Below, in pieces: positions 9,471 to 21,525 of a DNA stretch of 64,000 nucleotides. A program made the translations under genes and the position numbers. Location of the stretch: positions 620,001 to 684,000 of the forward strand of contig NZ_CP061304.1 in NCBI RefSeq assembly GCF_018687735.1, written 5' to 3'. The notes beneath the pieces are model-generated. The model was given only the letters and a program-made list of their open reading frames with translations. It had not been told where the DNA came from and ran no database searches. This DNA comes from Polynucleobacter sp. MG-5-Ahmo-C2. Its GTDB lineage: Bacteria; Pseudomonadota; Gammaproteobacteria; Burkholderiales; Burkholderiaceae. Position 1 is the stretch's first letter, and each line of letters starts with the position of its first letter.

Positions 9471-10130
9471 ATGCCTTTAGATCTAGAAGAACAAGAACAG
9501 TTAGACCAACTTAAAGCGTTTTGGCAAAAGTATCGTAATTTAATTACGGGAGTGTTGACGGCTGTCTTGTTTGCCTATGCTGCATATAGTGGTTATGGGT
9601 GGTGGCGTAATACTCAAGCTTTGGAAGCCTCTAAACTCTATGAAACGATGGTCAGCGCTGTTGCTAAAGGTGACAAAGAGCTGACCTTGCGTGCTGCGGA
9701 TGATTTAGAAAAAGATTTTGCTCGTACACCTTATGCAGCGATGTCTAGTTTAATTGCTGCGCGTATTGCGTCGGATGCTGGTGATAGTGCCAAGGCGCTG
9801 GACTATTTGCGTTGGACTGCTAAAAATGCTTCCAATGATGGTTATTTGGCTTTAGCAAAATTACGCTTGGTGACTCAGTTAATTGAGCAGGGTGGTGAAA
9901 AAGATTTTGCTGAGGCTGATCAAGTTCTTAAAGAAACACCGATTGCTGGCTTTGAAGCTTTGTGGTTAGAACGTCGTGGCGACTGGTATTTAGCGCAAAA
10001 GAAAAATGCTGAAGCTAAAAAAAGCTATGAAGATGCCTGGAAAAAAATAGACGAAGTTAAAGAATTCCCTGAAGAGGCGCGTCGCCTCTTGAAGGTGAAG
10101 CTGGATGCAGTTGGAGGAGTGGCACAGTGA
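9471..10130 (+). CDS. yfgM: YfgM-family tetratricopeptide membrane protein
   Basis: The 219-residue protein begins with an acidic cytoplasmic segment (MPLDLEEQEQ), one transmembrane helix at about residues 21-43, and then an alanine-rich helical region typical of TPR-like repeats facing the periplasm. This is the YfgM family (DUF2133/TPR_21). In E. coli YfgM associates with the SecYEG-PpiD periplasmic chaperone machinery. Its place between hisS and bamB is conserved across proteobacteria. The TGA stop overlaps the bamB start. Confidence 0.9.
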   Translation: MPLDLEEQEQLDQLKAFWQKYRNLITGVLTAVLFAYAAYSGYGWWRNTQALEASKLYETMVSAVAKGDKELTLRAADDLEKDFARTPYAAMSSLIAARIASDAGDSAKALDYLRWTAKNASNDGYLALAKLRLVTQLIEQGGEKDFAEADQVLKETPIAGFEALWLERRGDWYLAQKKNAEAKKSYEDAWKKIDEVKEFPEEARRLLKVKLDAVGGVAQ

Positions 10131-11296
10131 TGACAGTAAAAATCGATGCAATACAACGCTTAGCAAGGGTTGCTAGTACTACTATTTTATTGAGTGTGGT
10201 GACTACAGCACTGCTTGGATGTTCTGGTAGTTCTCGTGTTCGCAAACCTTCCGAGTTGGCAACAGTCACCAATCAGTTTGATATGCAACAGGTGTGGTCT
10301 ACCAGTGTTGGCTCTTCTGAAGGCTTTAACTTTCATCCGGTAGTCGCAGGTGACGCCGTATATGCAGCTTCACAACGCGGTAATTTGGCAAAGATTGATT
10401 TGGCCACTGGCAATAAAGTTTGGGAGGCATCCGTTCCGGAGCGCTTATCTATTGGGCCTGGATCTGACGGCCGCACTACGGTTGCTGTGAGTACTCGCGG
10501 TACTGTCTATGCCTATGACGACACTGGTAAGCAGATCTGGAAAGTCAGTGTTAGTAGCGAGGTTTTGAGTGAGCCAATTGTTGCTGGTGGCATTGTGGTT
10601 GTGCGAGCGCTTGACAATCGTTTTATTGGTTTGGATGCACAAACAGGTGCCCGCAAGTGGACTTATCAGCGCCAACAGTCTGCCTTGTCATTGCGCGTTG
10701 GTTACGGCATGCTGGCTATCGGCAATGAAGTCATTGTGACTGGCTTTGCAGGTGGACGTTTTGGGATGATTGCCATTGCCAATGGTGGTTTGGTTTGGGA
10801 AACCCCAGTGTCATTCCCTAAAGGCTTTTCAGAAATTGAGCGCTTAAATGATGTGACTGCTAAACCTAGCATGGAAGGCGAGATCATTTGCGCAGTTTCA
10901 TACCAAGGCCGCATTGGCTGCGGACAAGCTCGTACTGGAAATCTCTTATGGTTTAAGGATTACTCAAGCTATACGGGTACTGCGCAAAGCGCAGAATTGG
11001 TTTTCTCAGCCAATGAAAAATCCTATGTAACCGCATTTGCCACCAAAGACGGTACGCAGGTTTGGGAAAACACCCAACTCACATACCGAGATTTAGGTGA
11101 GTCCCTAGCCGTTGGCAGAGTGTTGCTCATGGGTGATGCTCAAGGCTATGTTCATGCACTCTCACAGGCGAATGGCGAGATGATCGCGCGTATTCGTCAC
11201 GATAGTAATCCAATCACCGCTGCTCCAATTGCAGTAGGCGGGCTCATCCTGATTCAATCTCAGGGTGGAAAAATTGCGGCGTACAGTCCCAAATGA
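10127..11296 (+). CDS. bamB: Outer membrane protein assembly factor BamB
   Basis: BamB is a lipoprotein of the BAM complex that inserts beta-barrel proteins into the outer membrane. The protein has a lipobox ALLGC after a hydrophobic signal and then repeated PQQ-like blade motifs ([40 protein letters not shown]) building an eight-bladed propeller. GTG 10127 and ATG 10130 are both possible starts; GGAGGA at 10113-10118 serves either. The stop overlaps the der start by four bases. Confidence 0.95.
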   Translation: MMTVKIDAIQRLARVASTTILLSVVTTALLGCSGSSRVRKPSELATVTNQFDMQQVWSTSVGSSEGFNFHPVVAGDAVYAASQRGNLAKIDLATGNKVWEASVPERLSIGPGSDGRTTVAVSTRGTVYAYDDTGKQIWKVSVSSEVLSEPIVAGGIVVVRALDNRFIGLDAQTGARKWTYQRQQSALSLRVGYGMLAIGNEVIVTGFAGGRFGMIAIANGGLVWETPVSFPKGFSEIERLNDVTAKPSMEGEIICAVSYQGRIGCGQARTGNLLWFKDYSSYTGTAQSAELVFSANEKSYVTAFATKDGTQVWENTQLTYRDLGESLAVGRVLLMGDAQGYVHALSQANGEMIARIRHDSNPITAAPIAVGGLILIQSQGGKIAAYSPK

Positions 11297-12657
11297 ACCC
11301 AGTCATCACTATCGTCGGCCGCCCCAATGTTGGGAAGTCGACACTCTTTAATCGTTTGACCCGTTCACGCGATGCCTTGGTAGCAGATTTTTCTGGTTTA
11401 ACAAGAGATCGTCACTACGGCAAAGGTCGTATTGGTGAGCGCGCGTTTATTTGCGTAGACACTGGTGGCTTTGAGCCCGTTGCTAAAACCGGCATCGTTG
11501 CTGAGATGGCTAAACAGACCAAGCAAGCTGTAGCTGAGTCTGACATTGTGATTTTCTTGGTGGATGGTCGCCTGGGTATGGCGCCACAAGATCGGGTCAT
11601 TGCTGATTTCTTGCGTAAGACGGGTCGGCCAATTATTTTGGCGGTGAATAAAACAGAAGGCATGCAAGCAGGCGTTGTTACTGCTGACTTTCATGAACTC
11701 GGTTTAGGTGAACCGTTCCCCATCTCTTCAGCACATGGCGACGGCGTTCGTGGACTGATTGATGACGCCTTGGATTCCCTCGGTATTGCAGAGCCCGACG
11801 AAGATGAATTGGCAGGTGATCCAAATCGCCCAATGAAGATTGCGGTAGTGGGTCGTCCAAATGTTGGGAAGTCGACCTTAATCAATAAGCTCATTGGTGA
11901 GGAGCGGGTCATTGCGTTTGACATGCCTGGTACTACCCGTGATGCGATTGAGGTTCCTTTTGAGCGTAATGGCAAACCGTATATCTTGGTTGATACGGCG
12001 GGATTGCGTCGTCGTGGCAAAGTATTTGAGGCAATTGAGAAGTTCTCAGTTGTTAAAACATTGCAAGCAATTGCGGACTGCAATGTGGTGATCTTGATGC
12101 TTGATGCGCAACAAGACATCTCTGAGCAAGATGCACATATTGCGGGATTTATTGTTGAAGCTGGACGTGCATTAGTGGTTGCGGTGAATAAGTGGGACGG
12201 ACTTGATTCTTACGTTAAAGAACGTGCTCGTTTAGAGATTGCCCAAAAATTGCGCTTCTTGGATTTTGCAAACGTACATCCGATCTCTGCGAAAAAAGGT
12301 ACAGGCTTAAAAGAGTTGTTTAAGGATGTAGACGCCGCCTATGCAGCTGCGATGGCGAAGTTGCCAACGCCACGCCTGACTCGTATTTTGCAAGAAGCCA
12401 TTGAGCATCAACAGCCAAAACGCGTGGGTATGGGTCGTCCAAAATTACGCTATGCACACCAAGGGGGCATGAATCCCCCAATCGTGGTGATTCATGGAAC
12501 ATCATTGAGCGGTGTAACGGATAGCTATAAGCGATACTTGGAAGGGCGCTTTAGGGATGTATTCAAATTACGTGGAACACCTTTAAGAATCCAGATGAAT
12601 ACTGCTAAGAATCCTTATGTGGACGAAGATAAGGGTAAAAAAGGTAAAAAGCGGTGA
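11293..12657 (+). CDS. der: Ribosome-associated GTPase Der (EngA)
   Basis: Der is essential for 50S ribosomal subunit maturation. Two tandem GTPase domains are visible, each opening with GRPNVGKST (about residues 8-16 and 188-196), with DTGGFEP and DTAGLRRRG as G3 and NKTE and NKWD as G4 motifs. A KH-like C-terminal domain follows and ends in a basic tail (KGKKGKKR). The length of 454 residues is normal. The two P-loop regions are similar at DNA level (ATGTTGGGAAGTCGAC occurs in both), reflecting the internal duplication. It overlaps bamB by 4 nt. Confidence 0.97.
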   Translation: MNPVITIVGRPNVGKSTLFNRLTRSRDALVADFSGLTRDRHYGKGRIGERAFICVDTGGFEPVAKTGIVAEMAKQTKQAVAESDIVIFLVDGRLGMAPQDRVIADFLRKTGRPIILAVNKTEGMQAGVVTADFHELGLGEPFPISSAHGDGVRGLIDDALDSLGIAEPDEDELAGDPNRPMKIAVVGRPNVGKSTLINKLIGEERVIAFDMPGTTRDAIEVPFERNGKPYILVDTAGLRRRGKVFEAIEKFSVVKTLQAIADCNVVILMLDAQQDISEQDAHIAGFIVEAGRALVVAVNKWDGLDSYVKERARLEIAQKLRFLDFANVHPISAKKGTGLKELFKDVDAAYAAAMAKLPTPRLTRILQEAIEHQQPKRVGMGRPKLRYAHQGGMNPPIVVIHGTSLSGVTDSYKRYLEGRFRDVFKLRGTPLRIQMNTAKNPYVDEDKGKKGKKR

Positions 12658-12675
12658 TTTTGGGCTTGATTTTTT

Positions 12676-12770
12676 TATAATTGAGCTCAATATAGAAGGT
12701 TCAGTAGCAGTAATTTATAAAAGCTTTTATTAAAAAAGCAAGACTCCCTAATTACAAAACCAATAAGGAG
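12676..12770 (+). promoter_or_regulatory. hfq leader: -10 box and two palindromes
   Basis: The 117-nt gap between der and hfq holds a TATAAT at 12676-12681, overlapping a 10-bp palindrome TTGAGCTCAA (12681-12690), and a 14-bp perfect palindrome ATAAAAGCTTTTAT (12717-12730). A strong Shine-Dalgarno AAGGAG precedes the hfq ATG. Hfq often represses its own mRNA through AU-rich leader sites, and this leader is AU-rich. Autoregulation is an inference. Confidence 0.4.
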
Positions 12771-12774
12771 CAGT

Positions 12775-13017
12775 ATGAATAACAACAAAATCCAATTACT
12801 TCAGGATCCTTTTCTGAATGCTTTGCGCAAAGAGCATATTCCTGTTTCGATCTATCTCGTCAATGGCATTAAGTTGCAAGGCAATATTGAATCTTTCGAT
12901 CAATACGTTGTGTTGCTGCGCAACACGGTGACGCAGATGGTTTACAAACACGCAATCTCTACGATCGTTCCAGCTCGTGCGATTGATTTCCGCATAGAAG
13001 AAGCTAGCCCTGTATAA
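12775..13017 (+). CDS. hfq: RNA chaperone Hfq
   Basis: Hfq forms a hexameric ring that binds small RNAs and mRNAs. The Sm1 region ([21 protein letters not shown]) and Sm2 core ([12 protein letters not shown]) are intact, including the residues for the proximal uridine pocket (YKHAIS). The protein is only 80 residues long, so the disordered C-terminal tail seen in E. coli (102 residues) is nearly absent, as is usual in betaproteobacteria. AAGGAG precedes the ATG. It is followed directly by hflX. Confidence 0.98.
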   Translation: MNNNKIQLLQDPFLNALRKEHIPVSIYLVNGIKLQGNIESFDQYVVLLRNTVTQMVYKHAISTIVPARAIDFRIEEASPV

Positions 13018-13087
13018 AACTGGAGTAGATGCGGCCCGCGCCGTCCTCGTTGGTGTTGATACGGGGCGCGAAGATTTTGCAGACAGC

Positions 13088-14251
13088 ATGGCCGAGCTCA
13101 GTCTCTTGGCTGATAGTGCTGGCTCTATACCCACAGCTAGTGTGATTGCCCGCAAGGGTAGAACAGATCCTGCTTTGTTTATTGGGTCTGGTAAAGCGAA
13201 TGAGCTTAAGCGTGTGATGGAAGAGCAGGGCGCAGAGCTGGCTATCTTTAATCATCCACTTTCTCCAACGCAGCAGCGCAATTTAGAGCGTCATCTTGAG
13301 CGTCATGTGATGGATCGCACGGGCTTGATTCTGGATATCTTTAGTCAAAGAGCCCAAAGCCACATTGGTAAGACGCAAGTGGAGTTGGCGCAAGTACGCT
13401 ATCGCATGTCTCGCTTGGTGCGAGCTTGGAGTCACTTGGAACGTCAGCGCGGCGGTATTGGTGTAAGGGGTGGTCCTGGTGAAACGCAGATGGAGTTGGA
13501 CCGTCGGATGCTAGCAACGCAAGCGAAGCGTTTAGAAAACGAGCTTGAGAAGCTTCAGCGCCAACAACGAACCCAGAGAAGGGCACGCAATCGTAAGAGT
13601 GTGTTTTCAGTTTCTTTGGTTGGGTATACCAATGCTGGCAAGTCGACTTTATTTAATGCCCTAACCAAGGCAGGGACTTACGCCGCCGACCAACTTTTCG
13701 CCACTTTGGATACCACTTCCAGAAAGGTGCATTTAGAGGGTGTGGGCTCTATTGTGGTCTCTGATACCGTAGGATTTATCCGAGATTTGCCCCACCAGCT
13801 AGTTGAGGCCTTTAGGGCCACTTTGGATGAAACCATTCATGCAGACCTGATTTTGCATGTAATAGATGCCTGCAGCCCCGTTGCCAGAGAGCAAAAAGCC
13901 GAAGTAGAAGCGGTTTTGGAGGAAATTGGGGCAAATGAGATCCCTCGAATTGAGGTGATGAACAAAATTGACCAGATGCCCCAAACCTTTAACCGTGGGG
14001 CGGTTTTAGAGCGGGATAGCCAGGGTTTGCCGAGCCAGGTTTTCCTCTCCGCCAAGACAGGCTTGGGCCTTGATTTGCTCCGCCTAGCCTTGGCCGAATG
14101 CTCTCAAATGACTGATAGAATAAGGGTCGAGCACAACCGTGCCAAGAAGCAATTGGCCCCGGACGAGTTTTTAGAACCCTTACCCGAACGACCAGAAACT
14201 TCTGAATTTAATCCGATTCCTACCCGAAGCTATTTTTCTAATGATGCGTAA
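13088..14251 (+). CDS. hflX: GTPase HflX
   Basis: HflX is a ribosome-splitting GTPase involved in rescue of stalled ribosomes. The N-terminal HflX domain contains FIGSGKANEL and HPLSPTQQRNLE, then the linker GGIGVRGGPGETQMELDRR, and a G domain with GYTNAGKST (G1), DTVGFIRDLP (G3) and NKID (G4). ATG 13088 is the first ATG in frame, but the upstream frame from 12998 encodes AVLVGVDTGREDF, which belongs to the HflX N-terminal strand. Only CTG at 13010, overlapping the end of hfq, could start there, so the true N-terminus is probably longer. It overlaps hflK by 11 nt. Confidence 0.94.
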   Translation: MAELSLLADSAGSIPTASVIARKGRTDPALFIGSGKANELKRVMEEQGAELAIFNHPLSPTQQRNLERHLERHVMDRTGLILDIFSQRAQSHIGKTQVELAQVRYRMSRLVRAWSHLERQRGGIGVRGGPGETQMELDRRMLATQAKRLENELEKLQRQQRTQRRARNRKSVFSVSLVGYTNAGKSTLFNALTKAGTYAADQLFATLDTTSRKVHLEGVGSIVVSDTVGFIRDLPHQLVEAFRATLDETIHADLILHVIDACSPVAREQKAEVEAVLEEIGANEIPRIEVMNKIDQMPQTFNRGAVLERDSQGLPSQVFLSAKTGLGLDLLRLALAECSQMTDRIRVEHNRAKKQLAPDEFLEPLPERPETSEFNPIPTRSYFSNDA

Positions 14252-15743
14252 ATTTCTCGACCTCTTTTCGGTCAATGATCCAGGTTGGGGCAACAGCCAC
14301 AGTGGTGGACCTAAAGATGTCAAAGATGGGCAGGGAGGTGACCAAGCTCCAAAAGTGGAGCCGGATACTAATAAGCCAACAGACACTCAGCCAGTCAATT
14401 CGCCTGCGAAGCCGGATGGCCCCCCAGATTTGGATGAACTCTGGCGCGACTTTAATGACAGAATTGCCGGCATCTTTGGCGGTAAGAAAAAGCCAGGAGC
14501 AGCAAGCAGTAAGCCAGCTAATAAACCTAGCAGTACCGATATTCCTCCACCTTCACAGCGTGGTGGCAGTGGAGGCGGAAGCGGCAATGGTGCACCAAAC
14601 TTCAATTTCACTAATCCATTTGGATCTAGGGCCAGCGTGCTGATTGCCGCTGGAGCCGTATTCTTCATTTGGATTTGCAGTGGCTTTTTCATCATTCAAG
14701 AAGGCCAGGCTGGTGTCATTCTGACCTTTGGTAAGTACGATTACACCGCTAAGCCAGGCATTAACTGGCGCATGCCTTGGCCAATTCAGTCGGATGAAAC
14801 AGTGAATCTTTCTGGTGTTCGCTCTGTAGAAGTGGGTCGCCCGGTGCTGATTAAGGCAACCAATCAAAAAGATTCCTCCATGCTTACCGAAGATGAAAAC
14901 ATCATCGACGTGCGCTTTGCTGTGCAATATCGCTTAAAGGATCCAACCGATTATTTATTTAACAATCGTGATCCAGACGCTACAGTAGTTCAGGCTGCTG
15001 AAACTGCTGTTCGCGAAATCGTAGCGCGTAGCAAGATGGATACCGTTCTCTACGAGGGACGTGAAAAGATTGGTATTGATTTGGCGAACTCGATTCAGAA
15101 GATCTTAGATAGCTACAAAAGTGGCATTTTCGTTACCAGTGTGACTGTGCAAAACGTGCAGCCGCCTGAGCAAGTACAAGCTGCATTTGACGATGCAGTG
15201 AAGGCTGGCCAAGACCAAGAGCGCTTAAAGAGTGAGGGCCAAGCCTATGCCAATGACATTATTCCGCGCGCTAAGGGTACCGCAGCTCGCTTGATTCAGG
15301 AGGCTGAAGGTTATAAGGCTAGAGTGGTGGCTACCGCAGAAGGTGATGCCACTCGCTTCAAGCAAATTTTGGTTGAATATTCCAAGGCGCCGCAGGTCAC
15401 TCGTGATCGTATGTACATCGATAGCATGCGCGAGATGTATAACAATGTGACCAAGATCTTAGTAGATACAACCAAGAGTAATAGTCTCTTGTATTTACCG
15501 CTTGATAAGATTGTTGCTCAAGTGAGTGCTGAGAGTGCTCAGGCCGCTAGCACTCAAGTAAATCAAACGAGCGCTTCCACCCCAACGGGAAGTGTGACAG
15601 TGGGTGGCGCAACCGGAACGAATAATCCAAGTCTAGCTTCAGGTAGCGGTGCAACAAACCCAGCACCAGCTGTGAATAATGCGAACGATCGTACTCTTGA
15701 TAAGCGTGATAGCTTTCGAAGTCGTGATCGGGAGGCTAGATAA
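14241..15743 (+). CDS. hflK: FtsH protease modulator subunit HflK
   Basis: HflK and HflC form a membrane-anchored complex that encloses and regulates the FtsH protease. The protein has a long Gly/Pro/Ser-rich cytoplasmic N-terminus (about 130 residues), one transmembrane helix at about 131-152, then a stomatin/prohibitin (SPFH) domain (GQAGVILTFGKYDYTAKPG...). A low-complexity Thr/Asn/Ala-rich tail ends the 500 residues, longer than the 419 of E. coli. Two adjacent ATG codons (14241, 14244) could start it. The stop shares one base with the hflC start. Confidence 0.95.
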   Translation: MMRKFLDLFSVNDPGWGNSHSGGPKDVKDGQGGDQAPKVEPDTNKPTDTQPVNSPAKPDGPPDLDELWRDFNDRIAGIFGGKKKPGAASSKPANKPSSTDIPPPSQRGGSGGGSGNGAPNFNFTNPFGSRASVLIAAGAVFFIWICSGFFIIQEGQAGVILTFGKYDYTAKPGINWRMPWPIQSDETVNLSGVRSVEVGRPVLIKATNQKDSSMLTEDENIIDVRFAVQYRLKDPTDYLFNNRDPDATVVQAAETAVREIVARSKMDTVLYEGREKIGIDLANSIQKILDSYKSGIFVTSVTVQNVQPPEQVQAAFDDAVKAGQDQERLKSEGQAYANDIIPRAKGTAARLIQEAEGYKARVVATAEGDATRFKQILVEYSKAPQVTRDRMYIDSMREMYNNVTKILVDTTKSNSLLYLPLDKIVAQVSAESAQAASTQVNQTSASTPTGSVTVGGATGTNNPSLASGSGATNPAPAVNNANDRTLDKRDSFRSRDREAR

Positions 15744-16612
15744 TGAATGCAAATCGTTTGATTGCTGCTGGCATTGCGTTCATTGCTGTGATCTATGTGC
15801 TGTCATCTAGCATTTTTATTGTTGATCAACGGAAATTTGCAGTTGTTTTTTCTTTTGGTCAGATCGTGCGCGTGATTGAAGAGCCTGGCTTGCGTGTGAA
15901 ACTGCCGGCCCCATTTGAAAGTGTGCGTTTCTTTGATCGCCGCATTCTGACAATTGACAATCCAGAGGCAGAGCGCTTTATCACTGCAGAGAAGAAGAAT
16001 CTCCTGGTGGATTCTTATGTGAAATGGCGCATTGTGGATCCCCGAAAGTTTTTTATTAGCTTTAAGGGTGACGAGCGCTTAGCTCAAGACCGCCTCACGC
16101 AATTAGTTCGCTCTGCCCTTAATGAAGAGTTTACAAAGCGTACTGTCCGCGAGTTGATTTCGGATCAGCGCGAAGAAGTCATGCAGGGCATTCGCAAAAA
16201 AGTGGCTGATGATGCGGCGGATATTGGTGTTGAAATTGTTGACGTACGCTTAAAGCGCGTAGATCTCTTAGCTGAAATCAGCGACTCAGTTTATCGCCGT
16301 ATGGAGGCAGAGCGTAAGCGTGTCGCAAATGAATTGCGCTCAATGGGGGCAGCTGAATCCGACAAGATTCGTGCCAATGCTGAACGTCAGCGCGATACGA
16401 TTTTGGCTGAAGCTTATCGAGATGCTCAAAAGATTAAAGGTGCGGGAGATGCCAAGGCAACCGCTCTCTATGCAGAAGCATTTGGACGCGATCCTCAATT
16501 TGCTCAGTTCTATCAAAGCTTGGAAGCCTACCGCAGTTCTTTCAAGGATAAGAAGGACATTATGGTTGTTGAGCCCAATGGTGAGTTCTTTAAGTTTCTG
16601 CATAAAAAATAA
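15743..16612 (+). CDS. hflC: FtsH protease modulator subunit HflC
   Basis: HflC is the partner SPFH-family subunit of HflK. An N-terminal signal anchor (about residues 5-24) is followed by the band-7 domain with DQRKFAVVFSFGQIVRVIEEPGL and the coiled-coil segment VANELRSMGAAESDKIRANAERQRD. The length of 289 residues is close to the usual value. GGAGG in the end of hflK serves as ribosome binding site, and the one-base TAATG overlap indicates coupling. Confidence 0.95.
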   Translation: MNANRLIAAGIAFIAVIYVLSSSIFIVDQRKFAVVFSFGQIVRVIEEPGLRVKLPAPFESVRFFDRRILTIDNPEAERFITAEKKNLLVDSYVKWRIVDPRKFFISFKGDERLAQDRLTQLVRSALNEEFTKRTVRELISDQREEVMQGIRKKVADDAADIGVEIVDVRLKRVDLLAEISDSVYRRMEAERKRVANELRSMGAAESDKIRANAERQRDTILAEAYRDAQKIKGAGDAKATALYAEAFGRDPQFAQFYQSLEAYRSSFKDKKDIMVVEPNGEFFKFLHKK

Positions 16613-16632
16613 GAAGGTGAATAATTCAGATC

Positions 16633-17793
16633 ATGAATCGTTGGTTACTTCCTGAAGATATTGCAGATGTTTTGCCAGCCGAGGCTCGTAAGGTGGAGGC
16701 TTTGCGTCGCGCCATCTTGGATCTCTATCAGTCTTATGGTTATGAGCTAGTTGCCCCTCCTATTTTGGAGTTCTTAGACTCCCTATTGACTGGTACTGGT
16801 TCAGATCTCAATCTTCAAACTTTTAAGTTGGTAGATCAGATGTCAGGACGCACGCTAGGTTTGCGTGCCGATATTACTCCGCAAGTGGCGCGCATCGATG
16901 CGCACTTACTGAATCGTGCCGGCGTTACCCGTCTTTGTTATGCCGGATCTGTTGCGCACGCCCGCACGCCCGTCGGCAGTTCTGCCCGTGAAGATTTGCA
17001 ACTGGGCGCAGAGATGTATGGTTGCGCTACTTGGGAAGCAGATTTTGAGGCAATTACCTTGCTCCTCAAAACACTCTCGATTGCTGGCCTTGACAAGGTC
17101 TATCTCGATTTATCGCACGCCGGGATCTTGACTGGCATCTTAGCTGACCAGGTCTTGGATAAAGAGACGACTGAGACTTTATATGGCTTGCTGCAGACTA
17201 AAGATCGTCCGCGCCTTAGTCAGTGGGCTGCATGCTTACCAGTCACAACAGCCGAAGCGCTGATGGCACTCACTGAGCTCAATGGGCCTTGTGCGCAAGT
17301 ACTTGCAAAAGCAAAGAAAGTACTGCCTAAACATGCTGCCATCGATCTGGCATTAGCAGATCTCGAGCGTTTAGTTGCCGCAGTTACTGCATCCAGTGGC
17401 CTAGAACTGAGTATTGATTTAGCAGACTTACGTGGCTATCAATATCACAGCGGCGTAATGTTTGCTGCCTATGTAGAAAAGTTACCGCAACCAATTGCTA
17501 GAGGTGGACGTTATGACCATGTAGGTCAGGCCTTTGGCCGTTCACGTCCTGCTACCGGATTCTCACTAGATCTGTTAACTCTGGCTAATCTCTCATCATT
17601 GAAAGTACGCAAGTTGGCAATCGTAGCGCCTTGGCTTGAAGATACGGCCTTGAATAAAACAATTGCAGCTTTACGAGATTCCGGTGAAGTGGTCATTCAG
17701 GTGATGGCTGGAGAAAAAGTTGAAGCTACCGAATATGAATGTGATCGAGAGCTGGTAAAGCAGGGCAGTTCCTGGGAAGTAAAGAAAAAATAA
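16633..17793 (+). CDS. hisZ: ATP phosphoribosyltransferase regulatory subunit HisZ
   Basis: HisZ is a histidyl-tRNA synthetase paralogue that lacks charging activity and forms an octamer with the short form of HisG, the first enzyme of histidine synthesis. The class II core is recognisable (RADITPQVARIDAHLL, ARGGRYDHVG) but the protein lacks the anticodon-binding domain, and its 386 residues match HisZ. Its presence predicts a short-form hisG elsewhere. In Burkholderiales hisZ lies between hflC and purA, as here. Confidence 0.95.
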   Translation: MNRWLLPEDIADVLPAEARKVEALRRAILDLYQSYGYELVAPPILEFLDSLLTGTGSDLNLQTFKLVDQMSGRTLGLRADITPQVARIDAHLLNRAGVTRLCYAGSVAHARTPVGSSAREDLQLGAEMYGCATWEADFEAITLLLKTLSIAGLDKVYLDLSHAGILTGILADQVLDKETTETLYGLLQTKDRPRLSQWAACLPVTTAEALMALTELNGPCAQVLAKAKKVLPKHAAIDLALADLERLVAAVTASSGLELSIDLADLRGYQYHSGVMFAAYVEKLPQPIARGGRYDHVGQAFGRSRPATGFSLDLLTLANLSSLKVRKLAIVAPWLEDTALNKTIAALRDSGEVVIQVMAGEKVEATEYECDRELVKQGSSWEVKKK

Positions 17794-19179
<1,386 letters not shown>

Positions 19180-19239
19180 TGGAAAATAATTGACTAACTA
19201 TATTTATTAACTAACGCATTAGAGACAAAGGTTTACAAA

Positions 19240-21456
19240 ATGACTGCACGTACCACTTGCAATAGCCTTCAAGTAGCAACTCCTCTTTACCGCTTTATCG
19301 AAGACAAGGTTCTTCCAGGTACCGGTATTAAGAGCGCTGACTTTTGGAAGGGCTTTGATGAAATCGTCAAGGACTTAAGTCCAAAAAATGAAGCCTTACT
19401 TGCCAAGCGTGATCGTCTTCAATTGGATTTGGATAAATGGCACCAAGCTAATCCAGGCCCAATTAAAGATATGCCTGCTTATCGCAAATTCTTAAAAGAA
19501 ATTGGCTACTTGGATGATGTCCCAGGAAAAGTAGTTGGCACAACGCAGAATGTCGATGATGAGTTGGCGCTGCAAGCTGGCCCACAGTTGGTAGTTCCAG
19601 TTCTTAATGCACGCTATGCATTAAATGCAGCCAATGCGCGTTGGGGATCTTTGTATGATGCTCTCTACGGTACAGACGTTCTCTCTGAAGAAGATGGCGC
19701 TACCAAAGCGGGAGCTTATAACCCGATTCGTGGTGCAAAGGTAGTAGCTTATGCACGTAACTTCTTGGATCAATCTGCTCCATTGGCTAAAGGCTCACAT
19801 AAAGATTCAGTGGCTTATACAGTTGATGGCAACCAATTGGCCGTTAAGCTCAAAGATGGCAGTATGACTGGCTTAGCTGATGAGAAGCAGTTTGTGGGCT
19901 ACCAAGGCGATGCTACTGCACCAAGCGCTATCTTGTTACGTAACAACGGCATCCATATCGATATCGAAATTAACAAGAGCAAGACTATTGGCGCTAGCGA
20001 TCCTGCTGGCATCAATGATGTCGTATTAGAGGCTGCACTTTCTACCATTTTGGACTTGGAAGACTCTATTGCTGCAGTGGATGGCGATGATAAGGTGCTT
20101 GCCTATGAAAACTGGCTGGGTATCTTGAAGGGCACTTTAGTTGAGGAAGTAAAAAAAGGTGACAAGACAATTACGCGCGCACTTAATCCAGATCGCAAGT
20201 ACACAGCGGGTATCGGTGCGGTGAATGCTAAGGATGGCGTAGTGACTTTGCACGGTCGCTCACTCCTATTCCTTCGTAACGTTGGTCATTTGATGACTAA
20301 CCCAGCCATCATTACTGGTGAAGGCAAAGAGATCTACGAGGGTATCTTGGATGCAGTAGTCACCGTATTGATTGCCCTATATGACATCAATCGTCCAGCG
20401 ACTCAGGCTATCGGTAATACACGCAAAGGCTCTGTTTACATCGTCAAGCCAAAAATGCACAGTCCTGAAGAAGTTGCTTTTGCAGGTGAGCTCTTTGGTC
20501 GCGTTGAAAAATTACTCGGCTTGCCAGCAGATACAGTCAAGCTCGGTATCATGGACGAAGAGCGTCGTATGAGTGCCAATATCAAAGCAGCAATTGCTGC
20601 TGCTGGTGCACGTGTTGCGTTTATTAATACTGGCTTCCTGGACCGCACTGGCGATGAAATGCACACAGCAATGTATGCAGGTCCTATGATGCGCAAAGGT
20701 GATATGAAAGCCAGTAAATGGTTGTCTGCTTATGAGCGTCGTAACGTATTTGCGGGTTTAGATTGCGGCTTGCGTGGTCGCGCTCAAATCGGCAAGGGTA
20801 TGTGGGCAATGCCAGACTTGATGAAGGCAATGGTTGAGCAGAAGATCGTACATCCTAAAGCGGGTGCAAATACTGCATGGGTACCTTCTCCAACAGCTGC
20901 TACCTTGCACGCATTGCACTATCACCAGGTGAACGTAGCTGATCTCCAAAAAGAAATGGAAAAGCTCGATACTGCCGCTGAAGCAGAAGCGCTGATCAAT
21001 GACTTATTAACGATTCCGGTAGTTGAGAAGGCGAATTGGTCTAAAGAAGAGATTCAGCAGGAGTTAGAAAATAACTGCCAAGGTATCTTGGGTTATGTAG
21101 TGCGTTGGATTGATCAAGGTGTTGGTTGCTCCAAGGTTCCTGATATTCATAATGTAGGCCTGATGGAAGACCGCGCTACTTTACGTATCTCCAGTCAACA
21201 TATTGCGAACTGGTTGCTAAACGGTATCGTTACAGCCGATCAAGTGAATGAAACATTGCAACGTATGGCCAAGGTAGTTGATGGCCAGAATGCTGGCGAT
21301 GCTTTGTACAAGCCAATGATGCCGAACTATAAAGATTCCTATGCTTATAAAGCCGCTAGTGATTTGATCTTTAAAGGCCTTGAGCAGCCGAACGGCTACA
21401 CCGAGCCACTGCTGCACGCTTGGCGTTTGGAAGTGAAGAAAGCTGGCGCTAAGTAA
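19240..21456 (+). CDS. glcB: Malate synthase G
   Basis: Malate synthase G condenses glyoxylate with acetyl-CoA to malate, feeding two-carbon compounds into the TCA cycle. The 738-residue length marks the monomeric G isoform and not the shorter AceB isoform. Recognisable segments are [22 protein letters not shown], the metal-binding region around [13 protein letters not shown], and [15 protein letters not shown] strong intrinsic terminator follows at 21479, so glcB ends a transcript. No glyoxylate-shunt partner (aceA) is in the window. Confidence 0.96.
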   Translation: MTARTTCNSLQVATPLYRFIEDKVLPGTGIKSADFWKGFDEIVKDLSPKNEALLAKRDRLQLDLDKWHQANPGPIKDMPAYRKFLKEIGYLDDVPGKVVGTTQNVDDELALQAGPQLVVPVLNARYALNAANARWGSLYDALYGTDVLSEEDGATKAGAYNPIRGAKVVAYARNFLDQSAPLAKGSHKDSVAYTVDGNQLAVKLKDGSMTGLADEKQFVGYQGDATAPSAILLRNNGIHIDIEINKSKTIGASDPAGINDVVLEAALSTILDLEDSIAAVDGDDKVLAYENWLGILKGTLVEEVKKGDKTITRALNPDRKYTAGIGAVNAKDGVVTLHGRSLLFLRNVGHLMTNPAIITGEGKEIYEGILDAVVTVLIALYDINRPATQAIGNTRKGSVYIVKPKMHSPEEVAFAGELFGRVEKLLGLPADTVKLGIMDEERRMSANIKAAIAAAGARVAFINTGFLDRTGDEMHTAMYAGPMMRKGDMKASKWLSAYERRNVFAGLDCGLRGRAQIGKGMWAMPDLMKAMVEQKIVHPKAGANTAWVPSPTAATLHALHYHQVNVADLQKEMEKLDTAAEAEALINDLLTIPVVEKANWSKEEIQQELENNCQGILGYVVRWIDQGVGCSKVPDIHNVGLMEDRATLRISSQHIANWLLNGIVTADQVNETLQRMAKVVDGQNAGDALYKPMMPNYKDSYAYKAASDLIFKGLEQPNGYTEPLLHAWRLEVKKAGAK

Positions 21457-21478
21457 TTTAGGCTAAGCCTCAGTAAGG

Positions 21479-21511
21479 ATGGATTTGCCCACAAAGCAAA
21501 TCCATTTTTTA
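21479..21511 (+). terminator. Intrinsic terminator of glcB
   Basis: A perfect 10-bp stem ATGGATTTGC/GCAAATCCAT with a 7-nt loop is followed by TTTTTA. It starts 23 nt after the glcB stop and ends just before the ribosome binding site of the next gene. Confidence 0.9.
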
Positions 21512-21525
21512 TTGGGGGCATCCAA

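Noticed and set aside
11691..12119. 142-codon minus-strand frame inside der
   Set aside because: It lies fully antisense to a conserved GTPase domain and starts without a ribosome binding site.
13609..13650. Frameshift suspected in hflX because of overlapping frames
   Set aside because: The G1 to G4 GTPase motifs read through in one frame without a break.
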